Notes: generated from the letters alone by a model not told the origin. Numbered from the stretch's first letter, positions 43,386 to 54,139 are shown. The stretch is 64,000 bases of DNA from Trichomonas vaginalis G3 (GCF_026262505.1 NC_067204.1:16098165-16162164), one strand, 5' to 3'. Made by a program: numbers and translations.

Positions 43386-44009
43386 CTATAAGGGAAAAAG
43401 GCTTCTCAAAGTCCAGTCAACTTGGTATTGAAAATCCCATGTGTTATAGAACGGCGGGTCCACTATAAAGAAAACATTTTCCTTGTCTTTATATTTTTCA
43501 TACAACTCTGTCCAATGACATCTCACAAACTCTATACCCTCAATATATTTTTCTATGTCCTCTTTGAAAACATTTGTATAGTTAAGATATAAAACTTTTG
43601 ACATAAGTGTTTCAATGTCATGAACTCTTATAGCACCACTATATAATAATCTAGCAGATATACTATCCCAGTCTATATATTCTGCTTTTTTCAAAACCTC
43701 TCTCACAATATTTTTCTTATCTAATGGTATACGTTCCATCTTACCTATAGGTAACTTTTCTTTTAACTCAGTCAATATATTGTTTGTGTCTGGAATATGT
43801 TTGAGACGGTCCATATAGTTGTCGAAGTCATTGCATATAATCTTTGAGTCTGGGAATATTGTATGACATAAATGGGATATATAGAAACTTCCACCGAACA
43901 AATCTACAAATGTTAGACCATTCGGTAGTTTCTTAAGTTCTCTCAATATAATATCTTTACATCTACTCTTATTTCCAAAGAACGGTAACGGTGGTTTTGT
44001 AAAATTCAT
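43386..44009 (-). CDS. D12-class adenine-N6 DNA methyltransferase, 3' end lost at the arm border
   Basis: 207 codons. N-terminal PPLPFFGNKSRCKD (FxGxK-type motif), VDLFGGSFYISH (SAM-binding) and FFIVDPPFYNT (DPPY-type catalytic motif) fit the Dam/D12 family that methylates adenine. The last residues (about WTLRSLFPL) run into inverted-repeat sequence starting at 43412, so the normal C-terminus is missing. Leader ATTATTATATATAAATG is of the Polinton type. It could protect element DNA or mark it; whether it is still active is unclear. Confidence 0.75.
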   Translation of the reverse strand: MNFTKPPLPFFGNKSRCKDIILRELKKLPNGLTFVDLFGGSFYISHLCHTIFPDSKIICNDFDNYMDRLKHIPDTNNILTELKEKLPIGKMERIPLDKKNIVREVLKKAEYIDWDSISARLLYSGAIRVHDIETLMSKVLYLNYTNVFKEDIEKYIEGIEFVRCHWTELYEKYKDKENVFFIVDPPFYNTWDFQYQVDWTLRSLFPL

Positions 44010-44035
44010 TTATATATAATAATAAAAATGTTTTT

Positions 44036-44230
44036 ACCCGAAAAGTGACAGAAAAGTGACAAAACATGAAAACATATATAATTTGTGAAAAGTGACATAA
44101 AAGTGATATTTTAAAAAGTGACATAAAAAGTGACACTATTAATATGATGTAAATAACAACGGTTTTGGTTTTGTCACCGGCTGGTCGGCTGGGGTTCGGT
44201 CCTCCTCTTGGGTCTTGGGCAAAATTTCTT
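44036..44230. other. Spacer stretch with clustered AAAAGTGACA motifs
   Basis: Between 44036 and 44135 the word AAAGTGAC(A) occurs six or more times at irregular spacing just upstream of the methyltransferase. The same word lies at the ends of the inserts at 30004 and 31083 and before several small genes (for example 56615, 60155). It could be a protein-binding site array; the remaining part to 44230 is GC-richer and holds nothing I recognise. Confidence 0.35.
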
Positions 44231-44558
44231 AGGGGCTAGAGGGCGCAACGCGCCTGGAAGCCCCACTCACCTGACCTGACCTCAAAATAAACAATTTCCT
44301 TGTTACGGAATAAAATCCGAAAAATAATTTTTTTGAAGGAATATTCAATACTTATCGAAAATTATATTTATTATAATTTTGGACGATAAAAATAAGCGGA
44401 TTCAAAACTGGCAAAAACCCTTTCGGAAATTTGTGGACGATTCCGAACCCCCTCATTTTTGAAATTTAATATGAAAAATAGAATCTTTATTAAATATAAA
44501 AAAAAAAAAAAAAAAAAAAGGGAATGGGGCTTCCAGGGGCTGCGCCCCTTCTAGCCCT
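44231..44558. mobile_element. MITE-like element with GC-rich terminal inverted repeats
   Basis: The left end AGGGGCTAGAGGGCGCAACG and on to GGAAGCCCC is matched in reverse at 44526-44558 (TTCCAGGGGCTGCGCCCCTT core) with a few differences. The 260-bp inside is AT-rich, non-coding and has a run of about 21 A at 44498-44519. No clear target duplication was found. GC-rich ends around AT-rich filler fit a small non-autonomous DNA element. Confidence 0.5.
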
Positions 44559-44599
44559 GAAGATGTTTAGTATAAATTAAGTTTTTATTCGGAAAATTG

Positions 44600-45503
44600 T
44601 TAGTCTTCGGGTGTGAATTCGGAGGACTCTTCTTGGATTGAGTCTTGTATTTCCTCCTCCTCTTCTTCTTCCTCCATTGCTTCTGGGAAGAAGTCTTCTT
44701 CTGGGTCGAAAACATTATATAATGTGTAATTGAATGACACATTATATCTTTCTTTGAGTTCGCTCCTGACAAAGAACTTCGTTCCAGGAATACAGAAGAC
44801 TTCTGTGCGTTGGAAAAGCTGATGTCCTGGAACGAATTTGGCAATTAGAGACTTCTTTTTTCCGAATTGTTCAGGAGTTTTCATGACGACAGTAACAACA
44901 TCTCCATCTGCGAGGTCTTGTTTTCTTCGAAAGGTAAAGAGCAATGATATGAATGGTTGCTGCGTTGAATTCGAGAAAGTCGAATTCAAATTGTGTTGTC
45001 GTATAACATTCAAACCATTTTGTACAGTTGTCTCCGAACTCGTCCTCGTATTCATCTTGTCATATCCGTAACTAAAGACTTGAAATTCGGCAATTCTCTT
45101 GTCGAATGACCGTTGGATGGAACGAGGAAGATTTTGACGAACTTGGTATAAAGTTCTCAACATTATAAGGCTTAGTAAATGTTGGAAAATACTGAACTAA
45201 GACATCGCTAAGCTCAATTGGACTTGGAATTGTCTTAGTAAGTTCAATTGAACTAGTAATTGCTTTGTTCAGAACTTCACAGAACTGAGTATTGTATGTA
45301 GCGTCTGGTTGTGTGTTTTCTTCGGCGTCTTTGAGATATTTAGAGCAAATTTGTTGAAGAATTTCTCTTAATTCGCTGTTAGACCTTTTGGCGGTTATTC
45401 TAACCGCTGTGCCGGTTCTTGGAGGTTGTGGGGCTTTGGCTTTGGTTAGCGGTTGAGAATTGTTAATGTTTGAATTGTTTGCGACACTTTTTCTTCCTTC
45501 CAT
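44600..45503 (-). pseudogene. Unrecognised spacer gene, two overlapping frames
   Basis: Frames 45072-45503 (MEGRKSVANNSNINNSQPLT..., Pro/Lys/Ser-rich N-terminus, then helices ELREILQQICSKYLK) and 44600-45163 (IAEFQVFSYGYDKM, FVPGHQLFQRTEVFCIPGTK, acidic end) overlap by 92 bp on one strand. They look like one gene with a break, or two overlapping genes. The start box TTCATTTTTTGTCTAATG matches the small-gene block. The second part loosely resembles an ADP-ribosyltransferase-type fold, but this is a weak impression. It has no copy in either arm. Confidence 0.45.
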
Positions 45504-45779
45504 TAGACAAAAAATGAACTTTTTTTTTCGGACTACTCATAGAAAAGTTTAAAATAAACCGTTTTCGTCAACGGTAACCCCCTCTATTTTTTTATTTTAT
45601 TTAATAGTTACCGTTGGAAAACCGTTCCATCTCAAATATTGAATGAACTATAAACGTTTTGTTTTTCTATATACTTTTTTGTCCAACGATAAAACTTTTT
45701 ACACAACGGTTTTTGAGAGTCGTCGCCGTTGACTTTTTTGTAGAGCACTCAAAATAGTATAACTTTGTCCGGACAAATA
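45504..45779. other. AT-rich non-coding part of the spacer
   Basis: Contains an upstream region for the leftward gene and a leader for the Arg-rich ORF at 45780. I see GTAACCGTT/AACGGTTTT short inverted words (AACGGTAACC, GTTACCGTTGGAAAACCG) but no gene or element. Confidence 0.3.
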
Positions 45780-45866
45780 ATGGTCTATCGTCGCTACAGG
45801 AAAAGTTACAGGCGTTCCAAGGAAGTATACTTTGAGAAGCCTTTTCCCCCTTATAGAATGAGATAG
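45780..45866 (+). CDS. 28-residue Arg/Tyr-rich peptide spanning the right arm border
   Basis: MVYRRYRKSYRRSKEVYF... ending PPYRMR. Its 3' half belongs to the inverted repeat, which begins at 45829, while its 5' half is spacer-only, so this ORF is whole here and headless in the left arm. Composition resembles small basic core peptides of DNA viruses (adenovirus pX/mu type), by analogy only. Confidence 0.35.
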   Translation: MVYRRYRKSYRRSKEVYFEKPFPPYRMR

Positions 45867-45974
45867 GACGGTTATTTTACAAAACTGACAACACTTTGAC
45901 CGAGTAGTTTTTTGTGCTGAACAAAAAGTGTCATATAAACATCTGTCAAAAATCGCTTTTTAACTTCACTTAAA

Positions 45975-48900
45975 ATGCCACGTAAGCTACGTAAGAATAT
46001 ACGTAAGAGGAAGGAGCATTGAAACATCCAATAGTAAAACTGACACCACAACAACAGTTGCAACAACAAATGATGAATGACCCCACTATGTTGCAACAAA
46101 TGTCAAGCAACCCTATGCTTTTAAACCGAGTTATTGGTGCACAGAGTGGAGGTTTAAGAGCGCACTTTTAGCGAAAATGGCAGGCTATGGTGGAGCTGCA
46201 GACGGAACAGCTTATAACCCTCAAAGTCAAATGAATTTGAGTTCACTCAAAAATCAAATAACAGATGTCAAAAAGTCAAACATAGACATACAGAAACAAA
46301 TAAGTGAAAACGAAAAGAAACTAGAATATGACAGACAACACAAAGAAACTCAATGAGTTAACGTAGAGAAAAAGAAGAAAGAAGAACAACTGAAAGAACT
46401 AAGTACAGAGGAATATGCGAAAAAAGTGTCAGAAAAAGCAGCAGAAGTAGCAAAAATGGAACAAGATGTTATAAATTTGAAAAACCATACTACTCAATAT
46501 AAAGTACTGAAAGATGAAGAGATAAAACAAAAAGCCCTGAAGACATATATGGATAGCGATGAGTATAAAAAAGAAGTTGAAGCAAACGTAAAGGCAGAAA
46601 AACTTTTACAGTTGCAAAACCAAACCGTACAGTATGAAAACTTAGCACAAGAAAGTAAAAATAACGACGCAGCCATGCAAAAGGCAATGAAAAGCGCAGA
46701 ATATATAAAAGCTAATAATGACTGGTTAGATGCCCAAGCCAACGCTAAAGCAGCCCAACTTATAGGGTCAATAAGGACAAAAATACAAGCGGATGAAGAC
46801 AGTTCAAATGAAGCTTTAATGAATGCTGACTTTAAGAATGCCTTCGAAGCTCTTCATAGTAAGGTGAAACAAGTGAACGACTTCTCATCTGGAAAGAAAC
46901 TGAAGTCTGAAGGTTTCGACAAAGAGTTAAGAGAAGTAGCACAAAATATGACGAAAATAACAGATGCAGCAACGAGACAGGCAGTTCAAAGTGCCTATGA
47001 CGCCGTTAGAGCAACTGTTGTGGAAAGTCAAGAAAAAGAGTTACAACAGACCAAAAAAGACCTAGTAAATGCTTTCTTAAGAACGAAAAGTCAGGTAGGA
47101 CATTATGCTGCAGATGGAACATATGTGCCAGCTGGTGGAACTTATATACCAGCTGGTGGAACTTATATACTAGCTAGTGGAACTTATATACCACCAAACC
47201 CTCCAAGAGAAGCACCTGCACCAGGACTACGTAAAACATTTACATCGTCACATGGACACAGACACAGGCATGCACAAAAACCAGCACAACAACCAACAAT
47301 TCAAAATCCAGCACAACAACAACAACCAGCACAACAACCACCTCCACAACCAGCACAACAACCACCTCCACAACCAGCACAACAACCAACAATTCAAAAT
47401 CCAGCACAACAACCACCTCCACAACCAGCACAACAACCAGCACAAACAGAGCAAGGACATCAAAGAAGTAGAGAAGAAGGAAACCAAGAATTCTTAAAAA
47501 TGCTTAAGGAAGAATATGATTACCCAGATACTCTTGACTTTAGTGACAGATATAAAGAAGCTATTAGAAAGTTCAAGGAAGGAAATACTGACCCGAACCT
47601 ATTTAGCTTTATGGTTCAGCACCAAATGGGATATAATTTCAAACCTGGAAAATACAAGCTCGCTAAGGGATATGATTTAATAGCATATCATCCAAATGAC
47701 ATGAATGAATTTACTCCGAGATATTTTGTGTCAGAGATAAATGATAATTCAACTATCTTCATGAAACGCGTAAAAAATATAGACGGAACGAAAGAAGAAA
47801 GGCTTATGAATGCGGATGACTTAAATAGGGAACTTGTTAAAAACGGTCTCGGAATATATGAAATGCCACCAGATGAGGTACAAGAAACTCCACAGGAAGA
47901 AGTTCAGATACAACCAGACATGGAAGAAATAGTTCAGCAACAACAGCTAGAAGAGCCTGAAGGAAACGAACAAGTCCCTCCTTTGGAAACTAACTTCACA
48001 GAACCAGATGAAGATTTGGAACAGTCGAAAAATCTTGACCCTCAACAAGAGTATGCGGAGAATATGGAATCTTTCCAAGAGTCTAAGGAAAATTCGGCTG
48101 ACATAGTAGAAGAATATCGAAAAATGTTCGCCGACATACAAAAGACTCCAACATCAGATGAAAATATTCAGCAAAGAATGGAAGAACTGAAAGAAAATGT
48201 ACGCAAATACAACAATCCTTTTTACTTACGACCATATAACGTTCAATCTTTGGATGAACTCGGTGAAAATAAAAGGTTAAATTTCAACAAAACATATAGA
48301 AATGAAACATTGTTTAAAGTTCATTCAGAACCTAACCAATATGGAAACAAACCTACTTTTGTTTCTGCAGACTATGGAACTACAATGAGATGGGGTCATA
48401 AAGCTAATCCGGATAGGTGGTTCATAAACTTACAACCACAATTCCAAGAAGTTGTAGACGCAATGGAAGTGAATGGTGAACCAGATATAGCTGGTATTTT
48501 CAGCGCGGCTTTAATGCCATTGAAAGATATGAAACATGCAGATATTTTGGACCAGTATGAAATGAACATGGCTGATGGAAATATAACACCTGACGTTCTA
48601 AAACATTTATCTCAAAGAACTACACAGAACCATAGAGATGGTATATTTGGTGAAGAGTTTAGAAAGAGAGTTAGGGAGAGAGAAGGAAGAGAACCTATTG
48701 TACATGACCTTGCAAACGAAAGTTTGCAAATGTCATAAAAACTTACTTTGCAGACAATGAACAGAGAAGGGATGAATATTTAAGAAAACTCAAATGGACA
48801 GTACCAAATGAAATGTTAGTATTGAAAAACATGTTCCTTGACAAAATAAAACCAACTACAGAAATAAATGACGCAAGACTGGAACATTGGGTAAAAGCTT

Positions 48901-49244
48901 TCCCATTCACAAAAGATATTATTGGTTACATGGAAAGAAAACCAGAATGGCTACAAAAACATATATTTGGAAACGAGCTTATTCCATATGGACAAGCTCT
49001 GTTTGAAGAGCTTGAACCGGAAACTCAGGAAAGAGTCATGCAAACAATAAGCGACGACTCAAATACAAACTATAACAAAATCTTTCTAGGATATAGGTTA
49101 CCTGAGATGGGCGACCAGAGCCCAAAGGCAAAAAGGACATGGGAAATTTACAACATACTAGGTGAACATGATGCAAAGATGCAACAAAACTCAGTCAGGA
49201 AGAAAGTAAAGCTTGGTCCGAATGGGTTCTATTATGATATATAA
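45975..49244 (+). pseudogene. Long coiled-coil/PQ-repeat protein, right arm, broken
   Basis: Candidate ATG at 45975 opens a very basic start (MPRKLRKN). The 770-codon open part (46426-48738) shows, in order: Lys/Glu/Ala coiled coil (about the first 230 residues), GTYVPAGGTYIPAGGTYI repeats, a His-rich patch (SSHGHRHRHA), P/Q repeats (PAQQPPPQ), and a mixed globular region with TFVSADYGTTMRWGHKANPD and GIFGEEFRKRVREREGREP. Farther down KPEWLQKHIFGNELIPYGQA and KKVKLGPNGFYYD are readable. Its place beside the capsid gene suggests an internal virion or scaffold protein. Family not recognised. About four breaks. Confidence 0.55.
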
Positions 49245-49276
49245 ATCCAACTATTCTATATTTTTACCCATATGAA

Positions 49277-50883
49277 ATGTACGCCGCTCAGAATATAACG
49301 CCAACAGTTTTGGATGCCATGAACGGAAATGTTTCCGAATGGTATAACGAATGCGACAATGCCATTAGAAGGTCAGAAATAGTTCCTGGAACTTACGAAT
49401 ATACAACTGCTGTTTCTTATGGAAACGTAGGTGAGTTTGGAGAAGGTTCTTCAACAACAGTAGATATTGCTTGCGACAGGTTTCATATTATTTCTATTGA
49501 CAACTCATTCTTATACGTGGAACAAGACATTGAAATAAAACCTTCTGCCAAGTTGTCTGACAAGAAAGGTTGCAATGGAATTTTCTATGTCGGATACCAA
49601 TATGCTCCAGAAGTTTTCATGGGATATAAGATATATTCTAACTCTGACTTAGTTCAAACAGTAACATGGGCAAACTATGAATGGTTCGCTTTGAGAAACT
49701 CAGTACAACCACAAGCTAGAGAACAAACAGACCAGTATGCAACTATTGAGAAAATAAGAAGACTTGACCCTAACGTTCCAGGAGTTTATGTTAACCTTTC
49801 TGAACAAACTGCAGCAGCAGTAACCAAAGTAAAACTGAAACTTAGAGTTCCTTTGTCATCTTTCCTCATCTTCAGGTTTTTAAGATACTTGCCAAACTGG
49901 GCAGGAAAAATTTCTATTGAACTTACTCCAAGCAAAATAACTTAGTCATTGCACCAACACAAGACCCATTCACTATTACAGACGTAAAGGGAACAAATCA
50001 AACGTCATTCGCCGACTTTTGCAAAGACAAAGTTGACTTAGACTTTGGTTTCTCAAACCTCAACACTGAAGTAAACTATTATTTCAATGCTGCTGGAACT
50101 GCTTGGGACCCAGTTAAGTTCACATGCGAAAAGTTTGAATGCAAGAGAATAGAAAGCAGACTTGCCGTTTATATGTTGGACCCAGATATTTCAAATGCTT
50201 TAGCTGCCAAATATATTGCAGTTCCACTTATGTTCCCTATACACCAAATATCTGTCAAAGACTTTGCAGGTGAAGTTGGAAACCAAAGTGCTGACCCAGG
50301 TGCAAGAACAGATATTGCTTTAACAACTGCAATGAAACATGCAGATACTATGTTTGTACTGTTCAGACGAACTATAAATGACTATTCTTGTTTCTACAAC
50401 CCTGGTATTAAATATCATATAAACATAGATGGCAAATATTATCCAAGAGAAGAATATTCTACAGTTGAGGATATGAGGTCATACAACTTGACATTAGATG
50501 CTATGAACTTTAACAACAACTTCACAACGACCATTAACCCTGAAATGCAAAGTTCTATTATGCCATATGTGAAAGTATGGACTCATACAGGAGGTCAAAA
50601 AACTCAATATACAAATGGAGACCGTTCAAACTTTTGGCTTGGCATTCCATTTGCTGACTCAGAAGACTTTATGGGTGGTATTTCAACTGTTGGTACTGTA
50701 CAAATACAATATACTGGTGACAGAGACGGTCCAGATGAATTGAAAGCAAAGAAGTTTACAAAACCAATAGCACTTTTCACGGAAGATGCTCTTTTGAAGA
50801 TTCGTTCGATGAAACCTGCTGGGGCTCCTCAGATTGGCATAACGACAGCTTCCATCGAGCAGATTTTGGCAGCAGGTCAGTAA
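49277..50883 (+). pseudogene. Polinton major capsid protein (double jelly roll), right arm, broken
   Basis: About 535 codons. The first part has TVDIACDRFHIISIDNSFLY and FYVGYQYAPEVFMGYKIYSN; the middle VPLSSFLIFRFLRYLPNWAG and KISIELTPS; the second part KYIAVPLMFPIHQISVKDFA, MFVLFRRTINDYSCFYNPGI and GDRSNFWLGIPFADSEDF. Length, strand-rich pattern and gene neighbours fit the Polinton capsid protein that forms the icosahedral shell. The leader TTTTTACCCATATGAAATG is shared with the left arm. One or two breaks. Its 3' end overlaps a gene on the other strand by about 107 bp. Confidence 0.65.
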
Positions 50884-51196
50884 GTTGTTCTTGAACTGAC
50901 TTCTCTCCGTCAAATATTGACAGTACGCCAGTTTTGACATAATATTGTATTATAAACTTTCCTTTAGTAATATCGGTCAGTTTTGAAGTTATATTTTTGT
51001 CAACGTCAAGAACTTTCACCATTTCAGTTATACCAACTTTCTTTGCTTTATGAAAATATTTAGGTTCAGCAAAGACTGCTATTCTATAACATTTTCCATT
51101 GTTTGTGTAAAGAACTATTCTGTCAATGTATTTGTATTGTTTGTGAGTATAAACCTTGTTTTGCTTCAATTCGAAGAGATATCCGAATACATCCAT
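50777..51196 (-). CDS. Unrecognised protein (MDVFGYLFELKQ), right arm, overlapping the capsid gene antisense
   Basis: 139 residues. MDVFGYLFELKQNKVYTHKQ, then alternating charged and hydrophobic strands to EQLTDLLPKSARWKLSLCQ; the last ~35 residues are antisense to capsid codons. Divergent from the 98-residue gene across 18 bp (TTTTTATTCTAAGTAAA). Between arms, differences in the first part are mostly conservative (CYRIAIFAE/CYRIAVFAE), suggesting past selection. Confidence 0.5.
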   Translation of the reverse strand: MDVFGYLFELKQNKVYTHKQYKYIDRIVLYTNNGKCYRIAVFAEPKYFHKAKKVGITEMVKVLDVDKNITSKLTDITKGKFIIQYYVKTGVLSIFDGEKSVQEQLTDLLPKSARWKLSLCQSEEPQQVSSNESSKEHLP

Positions 51197-51214
51197 CTTT
51201 TTATTCTAAGTAAA

Positions 51215-51511
51215 ATGTCATTTCCGAAAAATAAAAGCGTAAGTGTTTCAAAAGGTTTAATGGCGGTGGCAGATGTGAAGTTAAATTCACCAACTCAAAC
51301 AAACAGTCAAAGTGTTGTTGTCAATGTCAAAGACAGAGATGTTGAAGTGGGGAAACCATACGAAGACGAAGATGGTATAACAATTGTTCCTGTAAAAGAA
51401 CCAACATATCCTGAAGTTAGCAGAGACTTAAGTTCTGTTGCAGATATTCGAAACGACTACCAACAACTGAAAGACAAACTTAAACTCAGGAGAAGATTTG
51501 TCAAGCTTTAA
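51215..51511 (+). CDS. Unrecognised 98-residue protein (MSFPKNKSVSVSKG), right arm, intact
   Basis: Right-arm partner of 37485-37784, one residue shorter in the Pro-rich middle (VPVKEPTYPEV). The end RNDYQQLKDKLKLRRRFVKL is a short amphipathic, basic helix. Longer in-frame sequence upstream lacks the conserved leader, so the ATG at 51215 is chosen. Confidence 0.6.
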   Translation: MSFPKNKSVSVSKGLMAVADVKLNSPTQTNSQSVVVNVKDRDVEVGKPYEDEDGITIVPVKEPTYPEVSRDLSSVADIRNDYQQLKDKLKLRRRFVKL

Positions 51512-51516
51512 GTATA

Positions 51517-51792
51517 ATGTTAAACTTGGTCGAACACAACCCTGTAAAAGTGAACTCATATGTCATCGCACCTCATGAAGTTTTGAAAGAACTATTGAAA
51601 CTTTTGACAGAGGCAGACGATATAAACATCAAAGAAATAGAACCCGACATTAGTTGCTGTGGTGTTTCATTAATGTCATTGACAAGATATACGTTATGAA
51701 AGGAGGTGAAACGTTGAACTTAAAATATAGTTTCCCAGACGTTATAAAAATATTTGACGACCACAACATTTCATTAAAATTTATTTGCTAAG
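51517..51792 (+). pseudogene. Unrecognised ~90-residue protein (MLNLVEHNPVKV), right arm, broken
   Basis: Five bases after the previous stop. LKELLKLLTEADDINIKEIE and DISCCGVS are readable, the rest (MKGGETLN, KIFDDHNISLKFIC) in another frame. A paired Cys in the middle may bind a metal or form a disulphide. About one break. Confidence 0.45.
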
Positions 51793-51797
51793 TAAAA

Positions 51798-51986
51798 ATG
51801 TCAAAACTTCTTGAAAGATGTTTGAAGAAAAATAATATAGACTTTATTTCATGTAAAGGACTTTACACACTTTTGAACGATATGAAAGACCCTGTTTTGT
51901 TTGTTCGTGTAGACAAAGGAAAAGTTCTATGTCTTTACAAAATATTTGAACTTCTTAGACAGAGAACTTCAAGAAACGCCATGTGA
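51798..51986 (+). CDS. 62-residue ORF present only in the right arm
   Basis: MSKLLERCLKKNNIDFISCK..., basic and helical with three Cys. The leader TTTGCTAAGTAAAAATG fits the class used by its neighbours. I found no matching gene at the corresponding place in the left arm. The stretch to 52039 encodes nothing else I can support. Function unknown. Confidence 0.4.
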   Translation: MSKLLERCLKKNNIDFISCKGLYTLLNDMKDPVLFVRVDKGKVLCLYKIFELLRQRTSRNAM

Positions 51987-52039
51987 AAGTTTAGATGAAG
52001 TTCTTCTCCACTTTCAGAAAAACTTTTAAATATATATAA

Positions 52040-52157
52040 ATGGCAGAAGACATAATGGTTTATACTATTACGACTAAAACCTGAGTCATATAATTCTATA
52101 ACAACAAACTTACAAAGTCCTCAAGGACGATATTGTAAACTAACCTTAAACACAATG
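52040..52157 (+). pseudogene. Microprotein counterpart (MAEDIMVYTITTK), right arm, broken
   Basis: Matches the open 38-codon ORF at 37084-37200, including the leader TATATATAAATG and the overlap with the next start region. Disrupted here. Confidence 0.4.
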
Positions 52158-52835
52158 ACGACTAAAGCCTGTTTTGCTCTTTTGACACCAGAAGACTTTA
52201 TTGTTGTGAATGGTAAAAATACTCCTTTGAAGATACTTACTCAGATATACCACCAACAGGTTTTGTTGACTTATTTAATACTTTACGTACGAGTGTAACA
52301 TGTGCTGCAACTAGAGCAGGTTTCATTATGTTTGGATGTCCGACTGAGTTTACTATAAACGATATGAGCTATAATACAAAACTTATTTCTGGTTTTTACT
52401 ACCAACAGTTTCCTATAACAGGAAAAGGTGTCATACAAGGAATGTCTATTCCATTGACATTAAGCACACCAATCTTATATATTGTTTCAAACTTAGGTTC
52501 AAAGTGTTATTCGAATGTCGACAGAAACTTTATGACCAAAAGATACTTATGCGTATAAACAAATACTTTCTCTGCTGGTTTGCCTATTGTTCATTCGAAT
52601 GCAGAATTTTAACCTTAGTGAACTCAAACACTTTGGCAAGTATAACGTTGACATTAGTTGACGCAAACTTTGTTCCTGTAAAACTTTTATGTCCTATGTA
52701 TTTGTCAATGACGGCAGAAAGTTTCGAATTGGAAGATGCAACTGGTGAAAGTATTGTATTACAAGAAACAACTTCAACAACAAATAGCTCAAGAACAACA
52801 AATGCAAACAAATGGAACAACAAAGTCAAGAATAA
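52155..52835 (+). pseudogene. Probable penton/minor capsid protein, right arm, broken
   Basis: Counterpart of 36407-37087, about four breaks. The longest readable part is FGCPTEFTINDMSYNTKLIS onward, and SITLTLVDANFVPVKLLCPM near the end. The Gln-rich tail is also present. Confidence 0.45.
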
Positions 52836-52844
52836 AAAATAATA

Positions 52845-52864
52845 TTTTTTTTATTTTTATAAAA
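52845..52864 (+). promoter_or_regulatory. T-run/TATAAAAATG leader of the helicase
   Basis: TTTTTTTTATTTTTATAAAA directly precedes ATG at 52865, identical in type to the polymerase leader at 7130-7149. The repeated use before unrelated replication genes argues for a promoter or leader rather than chance AT-richness. Confidence 0.4.
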
Positions 52865-54103
52865 ATGTACAGAATAGATGTTTCAGATTTTTATGACTTC
52901 CAAGCATTCAGAAATATGTGTCCATTTAGAGACTATAAACAAAGCAGTCGAGAATTTGAAACGTTTAGTCATTTATGTTGACTCTGCCCCAGAATGTTAT
53001 GTTATGAAAGAATGGATGTTGTCTTTAACAAACCAAGAGCACAATAGTGTCTGAACAAGAATGTAGACAGAAACTTAAGAAAATAAAAGTTGTACAAGTT
53101 GGAATGAAGATGTTAGAAGATGCTTTGGATATCTTATTGTCAAAGTTAGAAGATTTTTCAGTTCGAGGTATAAAGTTCTATACACCTTCTCCAAACTTCT
53201 ATTCTATCTTCACTGGATATAAATACGAACAAGTAGAATGGAAAGAAAATATTATAAGAAGCTTGGTTAACCATGTCAAAGAAAATTATATGCAATGGAA
53301 ACGAAAGAGTCTATGAGTATATCTTATGTTGGTTTGCAAAATCTTACAACATCCAAGTGCTAAAAATGAAACTGCTCTCATTATAATTGGAAAAACAAGG
53401 AACAGGTAAGAATACTTTCTTTACAGATATCTTATGCAAACTATTAGAAGGTTATTCGAACCCTAATATGACAAACTTAGAAAACATCTGCGGTAATTTA
53501 ACTCTTCAATTGAGAATATGAAACTTATAGTTTGCAATAACTTCAAAGTATAGATACAACAAAAGTTTTGAAACTCAGATGCTTTGAAGAGTCTTATAAC
53601 AGACAAAAGTTGGAGTTGTTGAAAGAAAGTATAAAGACCAAAGAGTTTGTGAAAATGTTGCAAACTTCATTATGGTTTCAAACAATGCTGTTCCGATGAA
53701 GTTAGAAAGTTCTGACAGAAGATATGTAGTTGTCAGAACGTCAGATTCTCATATGCAAGATACAGAATATTTTGACGACTTAGCAGAAACTTTGACATCT
53801 GACTTTTACAACCACTTGTTCTTCATATTTCATGACATTAGATATTTCTAAGTTCAATCCAAGACAAATTCCACATACCGAAGAGAGACAAACATGTTAG
53901 AAGCAAACAAGAGTGTATATGAACTGTTCATAGCATGAAACTGACTTTGTGTCATTAGATGAAAGGTCATTGTACGATTCGTATAAACAATATGTCAAGA
54001 ATATGGTTATATGGCAGCGTCTAAACGTACATTCTTGGCAAATGTCAAAAGTCTTTTAGATGTTCAGAATGGTGTATATACAAAGAAAATTTTTTCTGAG
54101 TAA
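52865..54103 (+). pseudogene. SF3 (D5-like) helicase, right arm, heavily broken
   Basis: Right-arm version of 35147-36376. VGVVERKYKDQRVCENVANF-like and SDRRYVVVRTSDSHM segments are recognisable, and the 3' end DVQNGVYTKKIFSE is visible. Roughly eight or more breaks, by far the worst-preserved gene of this arm although its neighbours, the ATPase among them, are open. Confidence 0.65.
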
Positions 54104-54139
54104 ATTTTTAAAAAAATATTTTTTTATCCGATAGAAAAG

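Larger units (their letters stand above)
5741..43412. repeat. Left arm of the giant inverted repeat
   Basis: Read backwards it matches 45829-64000 gene by gene. The first 3 kb from the border are collinear without net indels (axis near 44620.5). The arm is lengthened by the 17.65-kb and 2.4-kb inserts. The outer limit is set by the window end on the other side, so the true arm is longer. Confidence 0.85.

Noticed and set aside
44600-45163. ADP-ribosyltransferase assignment
   Set aside because: Only the strand rhythm around QRTEVFCIPGTKF is suggestive; the expected motif set cannot be confirmed, so no function is given.
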